From positions 1 to 6,548 of the forward strand of contig DASZVN010000080.1 in the NCBI GenBank assembly GCA_035547055.1: a stretch of DNA of 6,548 nt, read 5' to 3'. Below, piece by piece: positions 1 through 6,416 of this stretch. A program made the position numbers and the translations under genes. Below the pieces are notes generated by a model. It had not been told where the DNA came from. It worked only from the letters and a program-made list of their open reading frames with translations, and did no database searches. The number at the start of each line of letters is the position of its first letter. The first letter of the stretch is position 1. This DNA comes from DASZVN01 sp035547055. Its GTDB lineage: Bacteria > Pseudomonadota > Alphaproteobacteria > Rhizobiales > Methylopilaceae.

Positions 1-759
1 CTTCTGTTCGGCGCTTGGAACTCGACCGGGGAGGGGGGAGGCCTCGGGGCCAAGTTCCCGCGGGCGCTTGCCTCCGAGATCGCCGCGATCGGCGTCAGCG
101 TCGAGGATGGTCCTGTCGATAGCCGTACCGGCGAAATCGAGGTGCGGACGGCCTCCCGCCGGACCGGCAGCCGGATCGACCCCCTCGGCGTGCTGCGACG
201 GGTCGAGGTGTACCAGGGAGACAACAAGGCCTGGGACGTGGACGCGTCGAAGCTCGGCAAGAAGGCCAAGAAGGTTCGTCCATCGGAGATCAATCACGGC
301 AATATCGCGCCCTCGGTCCAGGCGCTGGGCGTGACCTGCGACTATCTGGAGCACGTCGCCGTCATCAGCTTCGCCGGGTTGCGCCGCCTCGGCTTCGGCG
401 GCGGCGAGAAGGATAGGGCCGGCCGCGCCTATCTCGCGGCGCTCGGGCTTCTGGCGCTGGCCGAGCAGGATGCGCGCGGCTATGCGCTCCGCTCGCGCTG
501 CGACCTCGTGTGCGAGGGCCGCGCGCCCATCCAGCGCGTGCTCGCCGACGGGCAGACGCCTACGGTCGAGCTGGATCGCGCGGCGGCGCGAGCGCTCTAC
601 AAGGATGCCTTCGAGGCGGCGAAACGGGCGGGGCTGACGCTGCGCGAGGTGCCCGTGCGCCTGGTGCCGCAGGACAAGCTGGTCACCATCGTCAAGGAAA
701 GCCAGCGGCTGGCGTTGGAAGGCGAGGGAGGCGAGGCCGAAGAGACTTCGGGGGGTTGA
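1..759 (+). CDS. csb1: Csb1, Cas7-like backbone subunit of type I-G (I-U) Cascade (5'-truncated by window edge)
   Basis: The reading frame is open from base 1 to a TGA at 757-759, giving 252 residues of a protein whose start lies outside the window. Csb1 (GSU0053 family) is the Cas7-type RAMP protein of type I-G; several copies coat the crRNA spacer and form the effector filament. Visible family marks are the W-N-S-T-G then G-G-L-G-A-K-F block at fragment residues 6-19, the S-E-I-N-H-G-N-I block at 95-102, and the hydrophobic stretch ending in A-G-L-R-R-L-G-F that follows the D-Y-L-E-H motif. The tail is acidic and Gly/Glu-rich. A GTG at 142 could be read as a start, but conserved family sequence continues upstream of it, so it is internal. 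The stop is one base before the csb2 ATG, which suggests coupled translation. Family assignment comes from recalled motifs, not a search. Confidence 0.88.
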   Translation, partial: LLFGAWNSTGEGGGLGAKFPRALASEIAAIGVSVEDGPVDSRTGEIEVRTASRRTGSRIDPLGVLRRVEVYQGDNKAWDVDASKLGKKAKKVRPSEINHGNIAPSVQALGVTCDYLEHVAVISFAGLRRLGFGGGEKDRAGRAYLAALGLLALAEQDARGYALRSRCDLVCEGRAPIQRVLADGQTPTVELDRAAARALYKDAFEAAKRAGLTLREVPVRLVPQDKLVTIVKESQRLALEGEGGEAEETSGG

Positions 760-760
760 G

Positions 761-2182
761 ATGGCCCTCGTCCTCGAGATCGAATACCTGCTCGGCGTGG
801 CCTTCGCCGCGCGCGGCCCGGACAGTGCCGCGCCCGACTGGCCGCCGCAGCCGGACCGGGTGTTTTCCGCACTGGTGGCGACCTGGGCCGCCCGGGGGGA
901 ACGGCCGGAGGAGCGCACCGCCCTGGAGTGGCTGGAGCGCCAGCCTGCGCCGCTCATCGAAGCTTCCGAGGCCGATGCTCGTCCCGCGCCGGTCAGCTTC
1001 GTGCCGCCCAACGACAAGCTCCAGGCGACCGGGAATCCGGCCTGGCGGAGCCGGCAGCCGCGCCGGTTCCCCGCGGCCCTGCCGCACCAGCCGGTCGTAC
1101 GCCTGATCTGGCCGCAGGACGAGGACGCGCCGGTGGGAACGCTCGATGCCATGGTGCGGGACGTGGCCTATGTCGGCCATTCCGCGAGCCTGACGCGGTG
1201 CCGCTTCTTGAATGGCGAGGCCGCGGATGGAGCCCATCCCGCTCGTCGCCGCATCTATCGTGATCGCCTGAAGGAGCTTGAGGCGGCCTTCCTCGCGCAT
1301 CGCCGCCCCTCGCCGGGAGAGGTCGTCGTCCCGCCCAGGAGCGCGCCGGCCGAGGACACGAACAGCTTCTCCTCCGATTGGCTGACTTTCGAAATCGTCG
1401 GCGGCAGCCTCGACCTGCGCGCGGCTGCGATCGCCTGCAAGGGCCTGATCAAGACCCTGATGAGCGGCTACGAAGCCACCGCCGGCGGCGATGCCATCCC
1501 CGCCTGGGTGTCGGGCCACGAGGCCGACGGCACGCCTGGGCGCGAGGCTCATCTCGCTGTTGTGCCGCTGGCCTTTACCGGCTTCGAGCACGCCGACGGC
1601 TCGCTCCTGGGCCTCGCGCTGGTGCCGCCGCGCGGCCGCGGCGACCTTCTCTCCGATGCCGGCTTTCGGGAGGCGATCCGCCATCTGACGACCGTGGTGG
1701 ATGGCGACCATAAGCGCTGGGTTCTGAGCCTGAAGCTCGGGCCGCACGGCACGCTCGACCTGGCCCTGGTGCTGGAGACCGAGCTGAAGTCCGTCGACCC
1801 GCGCCGCTATACGCGCGCCGCCCGCCTCTGGGCGACCGTGACGCCGCTGGTGCTGGACCGGCATCTCAAGGCCGGCTCCGGCGCGGCGATCCAGGCGGAG
1901 ATGGAAACCCTCGTCGCCGACGCCTGCGAGCGGAGCGCGGGCGTCCGGCCGGCGCGCGTCGTCGCGAACAAGCATGCTGCGGTAAGCGGCGTGCCCTCGG
2001 CCTACCCGTCCGGCAAGGCGCCGCCTTGGACCGGATGGCGCCTGCCGGAGCATCTCGGCACGCGCCGGCTGGTCCACGCGGTGATCGCCTTCGACGAGCC
2101 GGTGCCGGGTCCACTTCTCATCGGCGCCGGGCGGTTCTGCGGCCTTGGACTGTGCCTGCCGCTTGATCGGAAGGCGCGGTGA
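761..2182 (+). CDS. csb2: Csb2, Cas5-Cas6-like protein of type I-G (I-U) CRISPR-Cas
   Basis: 473 residues of the GSU0054/Csb2 family, regarded as a fusion of a Cas5-like and a Cas6-like RAMP module. It is expected to cleave pre-crRNA and stay bound to the crRNA end in the effector complex. The N-terminal part has the family block W27-P-P followed by R33 and F35 (P-D-R-V-F-S-A-L-V-A). A Y137-V-G-H-S-A-S-L motif lies in the first third, and W357-A-T-V-T-P-L-V-L-D366-R-H368 in the C-terminal half. The protein ends with a glycine-rich RAMP loop, G455-A-G-R-F-C-G461-L-G463. H368, H431 and H439 lie near these motifs and are candidates for a Cas6-type catalytic histidine, but I cannot choose between them. 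The ATG at 761 is preceded by a G-run at 750-755 at suitable distance for ribosome binding. The stop overlaps the cas3 start by one base. Confidence 0.88.
   Translation: MALVLEIEYLLGVAFAARGPDSAAPDWPPQPDRVFSALVATWAARGERPEERTALEWLERQPAPLIEASEADARPAPVSFVPPNDKLQATGNPAWRSRQPRRFPAALPHQPVVRLIWPQDEDAPVGTLDAMVRDVAYVGHSASLTRCRFLNGEAADGAHPARRRIYRDRLKELEAAFLAHRRPSPGEVVVPPRSAPAEDTNSFSSDWLTFEIVGGSLDLRAAAIACKGLIKTLMSGYEATAGGDAIPAWVSGHEADGTPGREAHLAVVPLAFTGFEHADGSLLGLALVPPRGRGDLLSDAGFREAIRHLTTVVDGDHKRWVLSLKLGPHGTLDLALVLETELKSVDPRRYTRAARLWATVTPLVLDRHLKAGSGAAIQAEMETLVADACERSAGVRPARVVANKHAAVSGVPSAYPSGKAPPWTGWRLPEHLGTRRLVHAVIAFDEPVPGPLLIGAGRFCGLGLCLPLDRKAR
2169..2174 (+). promoter_or_regulatory. Ribosome binding site that decides the cas3 start
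   Basis: GGAAGG, inside the 3' end of csb2, is a strong Shine-Dalgarno match. It lies 7 nt before the ATG at 2182 and 4 nt before the in-frame GTG at 2179. The spacing favours the ATG, giving a one-base TGATG-type overlap with csb2. Confidence 0.6.
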
Positions 2183-5100
2183 TGGCGCTCCCACCGCTCG
2201 CTCCCGAAGACTTTCCGGCCTTCTTCGAAGCCGTGCAGAGGTGGGATTCCACGGCCGGCGAATGGCGCGAGCGAGCCGTTTTCCCGCCGTTTCCTTGGCA
2301 GGCCCGCCTTATCGATGAGATTGCGATCCGCAGGCGGTGGCCTGATCTGCTCGATCTGCCGACCGGCGCGGGCAAGACGGCCGCCATCGACATCGCCGTG
2401 TTCCATCTTGCGCTGGAGGCGGACCGGGGCACGGCGCGGCGCGCGGCGATGCGCATGGCCTTCGTGGTCGACCGCCGGCTTGTCGTCGACGAGGCCTTCG
2501 CGCGTGCCCGGCGATTGGCGGCAGCGCTGCTCGACGCGGTCCAGCCCAAGACTCGCGCGCCGACTATCGTCTGCGCGGTGGCCGAACGCCTGCGGCACCT
2601 GGCGGGGCAGGATGCCCCGCCGCTCGTCGCCCGCGCCCTGCGCGGCGGCGCCCCGCGGGAGGATGATTGGGCGCGCACGCCCTGCCAGCCGACCGTGCTC
2701 AGCTCCACCGTGGACCAGGTGGGGTCGCGTCTCCTGTTCCGTGGTTATGGCGTCAGCAACAGCATGAAGCCGGTGCACGCCGGCCTGCTCGGCTCCGACG
2801 CCCTGATCCTGCTCGACGAGGCCCATCTCTCGCAGCCCTTCCGGCAAACCGCGCAGGCGATCGGTCTGCCGGCGATCCGCGGCAGCGATGACGCGCCGTT
2901 CCAGGTCTCCCTCCTTACCGCCACGCCGGGCGCGTCGGCCGAAGACGAGTGGCGCTTCAGCCTCGGCGACGACGACCGCGCCGATCCGATCCTGTCGAAG
3001 CGCCTCAGGGCCTCGAAGCCCGCGGTCCTGCGCGAGGTGAGCGAAAGGGCACGCGCGGCGGCGCTGGCCGAGGAGGCGCGCAAGCTTGTCGACCAGCTCA
3101 AGGCAGGCGGGGTGGCCACGCCGGTCGTGGGGGTGATCGCCAATCGGGTGGCCCGCGCCCGCACGGCCTTCGAGCGGCTGAAGGCAGAGCTGGGCGAAAC
3201 CGCAACCGTGACGCTCGTCATCGGCCGCGCCCGCGGGGTGGATCGCGATAAGACCGCGAACGAACTGGCGCCGATCAAGACGGGCGTGGAGCCCAGGCCG
3301 AGCCGGCCGTTCGTCGTCGTCGCTACCCAAACGTTGGAAGTGGGTGTCGACGTCGACCTCGATGCCCTGGTCACCGATGCCGCCGCGCTCGACGCCCTGC
3401 GCCAGCGTTTCGGACGCGTGAACCGCAACGGCCGGGATGTCGCCGCCAGTGGCGTCATCCTGGCCGACAAGACCGACCGCAAGCCCAAGAAGGACGGCGA
3501 TCCGATCTACGGCGAAGCTATTGCCGAGACTTTGAAGGAGCTTTTCCCAGAGGGTGGCGAGGAGGTCGATTTCGGCCCCGAGGCCTTGGACGCGACGCTT
3601 GCCGCCCTCGTTGAATCCGGGAAGGATATTTCGCTTCTCCTCTCCAACAGAGCCGATGCGCCCGTCCTGATGCCGGCCTATGTCGACCTCTGGACCCATA
3701 CCGCGCCGCTGCCTGCGGTCGAGCCGGATCCGGCGCTGTTCCTGCATGGCCCGAATCGCGAGCCGGTGAGCGTGCAACTGGTCTGGCGTGCCGATCTCGA
3801 CCTTGCGCTGGACAACGAGCACCTCAGGGCTTTGCTGTCGCTGGTCCCGCCGCTCGCCGCGGAGGCCGTCGAGCTGCCGGTCTGGGCCGTGCGGCGATGG
3901 CTTCTGAGCGAGGATGAATTCGATGTCGCCGACGTCGCCGCGGCCGAGGAGGGCGAAACCGTTCCTGACCGGCCGAAGGGGCCGGTGTTCTGTTGGAGAG
4001 GCGCCGACGACGACCGTTCGCGGATCCTGTCAGTGGAAGAGATCCGCAGGAACGGAATCCGTCCGGGCGATCTCGTCGTGGTGCCGGCCGAATACGGCGG
4101 CTGCGACGCCTATGGCTGGAATCCCGACCGCAAAGACCGGGAACCGGTCGCCGATGTCTACGACGAGGCGAGCGCGCCTTTCGAAGGGCGGCGCTACGTC
4201 GTCCGTGTGGCGCCGGGGCTGATCCGACAGGCGGTGTTCGAGGACGCCGAACACGAGGAGCGAGACCCGTTGGAGCGCAAAGCCGCCCGGGAAGACCGCC
4301 TGAAGGCGAGGGCGGATCGCATCGCGGCAGAGGTCGAGACGGCTCTCGGCGAGCTGGGCCCGACCGTGTCTGCCGCGCAGATCGCCGAGGCGCTCGAGGA
4401 GGTCGTGCCAGAGCAGCTTGGCGGACGGCTCAGAAAGCTGAGGGAGTGCCGCAAGCGATGGCTGGAGCGGCCCGCATTCCCCTATGGCGGCGACGACGGC
4501 AGGCGCCCCGGCGTAGTGTTGCGGGCGCCGTTCGGGCTGACCGAGGGCAGGGATAAGGTTGGCATCAGCGAAGGCAATGGCGCCGGCACCGAAGACGATG
4601 ACGTCGGCTCCTTCGATGGGCGCGCCCAGCGGCTCGTAACCCATTCCCGCGACGTCGAGGCCTGTGCCCGCTTGCTTGCCGAAAAGGCCGGACTTCCGGA
4701 GAAGTGGGTGGCCGACCTGGCGCTGGCCGGATGGCTGCACGATGCCGGCAAGGCCGATCTCCGGTTCCAGCGCCTGCTGTTCAACGGCAACCTCCTGGAG
4801 ATGGAAGCCAAGGAGCCGCTGGCAAAATCCGCGCGCGGCCGCTCGGACCCCGGCGCCCGGGAACGCGCCAAGCTGCCGGATCGCTGGCGCCACGAAGCGC
4901 TCTCGGTGCGACTCGCGCTCGCCAATCCACGCCTGCAGAAGGCATACGACCGTGCCCTCGTCCTGTGGCTGGTCGGCGTGCATCACGGCCATGGCCGCCC
5001 GTTCTTTCCGCACGAGGACCCCTGCGACGGCGAGGACCGTGCGCTGGCGGCGGTCGCGGAGCTTGCGAAGGGGGCGCTCCCGCCCGGCATCGGGCCGCAG

Positions 5101-5304
5101 TCCCTCGCCTTCGTGATCGAGGGCGAACCGTTCGGCCCCACCGAGCACGATCCCAACGATCTTCGCGGTCTCGACTGGCCGACGATGTTCCGCGATCTCA
5201 AGCGGCGTTACGGCCCGTGGGGGCTGGCGCGGCTGGAGGCGGTGCTCCGCCTCGCCGACCATCGCGCCTCCGAGGCAGCGCGGCAGAGCGAGGCGCAGGA
5301 ATGA
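2182..5304 (+). CDS. cas3: Cas3, type I-G (I-U) CRISPR helicase-nuclease with C-terminal HD domain
   Basis: 1040 residues; the target-degrading helicase-nuclease of the system (GSU0051 family). The helicase comes first: Walker A L59-P-T-G-A-G-K65-T66, motif Ia region V-V-D-R-R-L-V-V-D-E, Walker B D212-E-A-H215 followed by L-S-Q-P-F, motif III T246-A-T-P249, motif V A-T-Q383-T-L-E-V-G-V-D390-V-D392, and motif VI Q408-R-F-G-R-V-N-R415-N-G-R. A linker of about 400 residues follows, containing a highly charged, probably helical part near 690-745. The HD nuclease is C-terminal, with candidate metal ligands H821, H853-D854, H904, H934-H935 and D1026, so both activities look intact. Most other type I Cas3 proteins carry HD at the N-terminus; the C-terminal position is a type I-G trait. 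ATG 2182 is preferred over GTG 2179 because GGAAGG at 2169-2174 is 7 nt from the ATG and only 4 nt from the GTG. The gene overlaps csb2 by one base and the next gene by four. Confidence 0.92.
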   Translation: MALPPLAPEDFPAFFEAVQRWDSTAGEWRERAVFPPFPWQARLIDEIAIRRRWPDLLDLPTGAGKTAAIDIAVFHLALEADRGTARRAAMRMAFVVDRRLVVDEAFARARRLAAALLDAVQPKTRAPTIVCAVAERLRHLAGQDAPPLVARALRGGAPREDDWARTPCQPTVLSSTVDQVGSRLLFRGYGVSNSMKPVHAGLLGSDALILLDEAHLSQPFRQTAQAIGLPAIRGSDDAPFQVSLLTATPGASAEDEWRFSLGDDDRADPILSKRLRASKPAVLREVSERARAAALAEEARKLVDQLKAGGVATPVVGVIANRVARARTAFERLKAELGETATVTLVIGRARGVDRDKTANELAPIKTGVEPRPSRPFVVVATQTLEVGVDVDLDALVTDAAALDALRQRFGRVNRNGRDVAASGVILADKTDRKPKKDGDPIYGEAIAETLKELFPEGGEEVDFGPEALDATLAALVESGKDISLLLSNRADAPVLMPAYVDLWTHTAPLPAVEPDPALFLHGPNREPVSVQLVWRADLDLALDNEHLRALLSLVPPLAAEAVELPVWAVRRWLLSEDEFDVADVAAAEEGETVPDRPKGPVFCWRGADDDRSRILSVEEIRRNGIRPGDLVVVPAEYGGCDAYGWNPDRKDREPVADVYDEASAPFEGRRYVVRVAPGLIRQAVFEDAEHEERDPLERKAAREDRLKARADRIAAEVETALGELGPTVSAAQIAEALEEVVPEQLGGRLRKLRECRKRWLERPAFPYGGDDGRRPGVVLRAPFGLTEGRDKVGISEGNGAGTEDDDVGSFDGRAQRLVTHSRDVEACARLLAEKAGLPEKWVADLALAGWLHDAGKADLRFQRLLFNGNLLEMEAKEPLAKSARGRSDPGARERAKLPDRWRHEALSVRLALANPRLQKAYDRALVLWLVGVHHGHGRPFFPHEDPCDGEDRALAAVAELAKGALPPGIGPQSLAFVIEGEPFGPTEHDPNDLRGLDWPTMFRDLKRRYGPWGLARLEAVLRLADHRASEAARQSEAQE
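5290..5293 (+). promoter_or_regulatory. Ribosome binding site for the last CRISPR gene
   Basis: GAGG within the last codons of cas3 is 7 nt before the ATG at 5301. Together with the ATGA overlap it fixes the start of the last gene and suggests translational coupling by re-initiation after the cas3 stop. Confidence 0.5.
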
Positions 5305-6299
5305 CCGCCGTACCCGCGATCGAGCACCGCCTGGAGGGCCTGGAGCCGGACAACCTCCTCGCCTTCATGGCCGTGCTCGGGCTGCTGCGGGCGCTGGAGA
5401 GCGCGCAGCCGGCCTGGCGCGCCCGCGTGCGCTGGTCGCTGGACAAGCCGCCGCTCCGCCCCGTGCTCGTCCTGCGCCAAGCGCTCGACGAGGCCACGAT
5501 CGCCGCGGCGGCGGCGGCGGGCGTGACGACGCTCGGCGCTTCACATGATTTCGCAGGCCGCGCCGACCTGAATTATGCCGTCGGCGAGGGCCGCGCTGCG
5601 CTGGTCGGCGCACGCGGTGCTGGCGGCTACGCCGCCGAGTTGGCTTCGGCCCTCCTCAGTGACGCCGCGGTAAAGATCGTTCAGGGCAAGCCGCAGGATG
5701 CCGTCGAGGCCACGCCGTTCTGCCTGCTGTTCGGCCAGGGCCATCAGCATTTTCTCCAGCGCCTCGCCGACGTGCCGAAGCAGCCGGCGCCGCCTCCGCG
5801 CGGGCGCGGCAAGAAGGCGATCCAGATCACGGAGGCCGGATGCCTGGCCGAGGCGCTGTTTGCGACCTGGGCACGACAGGATCCCACCTTCTCCTTCCGC
5901 TGGGATCCGGCAGAGGACGTGCGCTACGCCCTGATGTACGGCGATCCCTCCAACGCAGCGAACAAGGAGGGGACCCAGCACGGCGCCAACCGCCTCGCGG
6001 CTGTCGGGCTATCGGCTTTGACCGCGGTGCCGATACAGCGGGCCGGCGAGGTGCGGCTTGGCGCTGCCGGTGGTGCGTGGAACCGCGGCTTCAGCATCGC
6101 CTGGCCGGTCTGGCGCGATCCGATCGGCCTCGACGCGATCCGCAGCCTGCTCATCCACCCCGATTTGCGCCAGCCCGCCGCCCTGGCGCGCCTGGGCGTC
6201 GATCACGTGCGGGAAGCGCGGCGAATTTCGGTCGGCAAGTTCATGAACTTCACCGCAGCGCGGACGATCGACGCCGAAGAAGGCGCCGCCTCCGGGTAG
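5301..6299 (+). CDS. Type I-G (I-U) CRISPR-associated protein, probable large-subunit or Cas3-associated subunit (GSU0052/Csb3/Cas8u2 or Cas3-extension type)
   Basis: 332 residues; the ATG at 5301 overlaps the cas3 stop as ATGA, with GAGG at 5290-5293 seven bases upstream. The same frame is open much further upstream inside cas3, but that part is an out-of-frame shadow. The N-terminus, L11-E-G-L-E-P-D-N-L-L-A-F then L-G-L-L-R30, resembles the start of Csx17/Cas8-type subunits. Other marks are S81-H-D-F-A-G-R, an H148-Q-H150-F motif, R200-W-D-P203 followed by D-V-R-Y-A-L, and G-A-N-R-L-A. A run of six alanines covers residues 68-73, and a proline-rich basic loop begins at P159. Its position directly after cas3 matches the small GSU0052/Csb3-like or 'Cas3-extension' proteins of type I-G. 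Full-length Csx17, as I recall it, is about twice as long. I infer a role in completing the effector complex, PAM reading or Cas3 contact; nothing in the sequence proves which. No signal peptide or membrane segment is seen. Membership in the CRISPR operon is firm; the subfamily name is not. Confidence 0.75.
   Translation: MTAVPAIEHRLEGLEPDNLLAFMAVLGLLRALESAQPAWRARVRWSLDKPPLRPVLVLRQALDEATIAAAAAAGVTTLGASHDFAGRADLNYAVGEGRAALVGARGAGGYAAELASALLSDAAVKIVQGKPQDAVEATPFCLLFGQGHQHFLQRLADVPKQPAPPPRGRGKKAIQITEAGCLAEALFATWARQDPTFSFRWDPAEDVRYALMYGDPSNAANKEGTQHGANRLAAVGLSALTAVPIQRAGEVRLGAAGGAWNRGFSIAWPVWRDPIGLDAIRSLLIHPDLRQPAALARLGVDHVREARRISVGKFMNFTAARTIDAEEGAASG
5505..5519 (+). repeat. (GCG)5 triplet tract encoding an alanine run
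   Basis: Five GCG codons in a row follow a GCC codon and encode alanines 68-73 of the last CRISPR protein. A change in copy number would keep the frame. It lies in a probable helix or linker and is likely neutral in a genome of this GC content. Confidence 0.8.
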
Positions 6300-6320
6300 C
6301 GGCCCCGGCACCGATTTGCG

Positions 6321-6344
6321 AGGCTCGGCCCTTGGGCCAGGCCT
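6321..6344. repeat. Imperfect inverted repeat shortly after the cas operon stop
   Basis: AGGC (6321-6324) and GGCC (6327-6330) pair with GGCC (6335-6338) and GCCT (6341-6344) around a CTTG loop, with two mismatched positions between the arms. It starts 22 nt after the last CRISPR gene. No T-run follows, so it is not a classical intrinsic terminator. It could protect the mRNA 3' end or act with Rho. Confidence 0.4.
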
Positions 6345-6383
6345 CCGTGAGTTTGCGAGCGCTATGACCGATGAAAGTCGTAG

Positions 6384-6406
6384 ATGGCCGAGCCGAGCTC
6401 GGCCGT
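6384..6406. terminator. Hairpin between the convergent operons, possible weak bidirectional terminator
   Basis: GGCCGAG (6386-6392) pairs with CTCGGCC (6398-6404) around a 5-nt loop, and a T-G and an A-T pair extend the stem to nine pairs. It begins about 10 nt past the glnA stop, the usual place for a terminator. Neither strand has a T-run after the stem, so factor-independent termination is doubtful. An alternative fold is the 12-bp perfect palindrome at 6392-6403. Confidence 0.35.
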
Positions 6407-6416
6407 GACTTCCCCC

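Noticed and set aside
692..2194. 500-residue open frame on the - strand across csb2
   Set aside because: It is antisense to a well-supported gene, shows no recognisable motifs and has Arg/Ala/Gly-biased composition. Long antisense frames are expected in DNA of this GC content.
2002..3822. 606-residue open frame on the - strand across csb2 and cas3
   Set aside because: It is antisense to the cas3 helicase, whose motifs are clear, and has no motifs of its own. It is an effect of codon bias.
4030..5262. 410-residue open frame on the - strand across the HD part of cas3
   Set aside because: It is antisense to conserved HD residues and of low-complexity composition. No family is recognised.
4704..5300. 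N-terminal extension of the last CRISPR gene into the cas3 region
   Set aside because: The translation upstream of 5301 is Arg/Pro/Gly-rich shadow sequence out of frame with cas3. The conserved N-terminus and a ribosome binding site point to the ATG at 5301.
6315..6359. 8-nt direct repeat TTTGCGAG at 6315-6322 and 6352-6359, tested as a CRISPR repeat remnant
   Set aside because: It is far too short for a type I repeat, there are only two copies, and no extended similarity surrounds them.
6364..6408. 14-codon open frame on the + strand after the cas operon
   Set aside because: It is very short with no clear ribosome binding site, and overlaps the hairpin. It looks non-coding.
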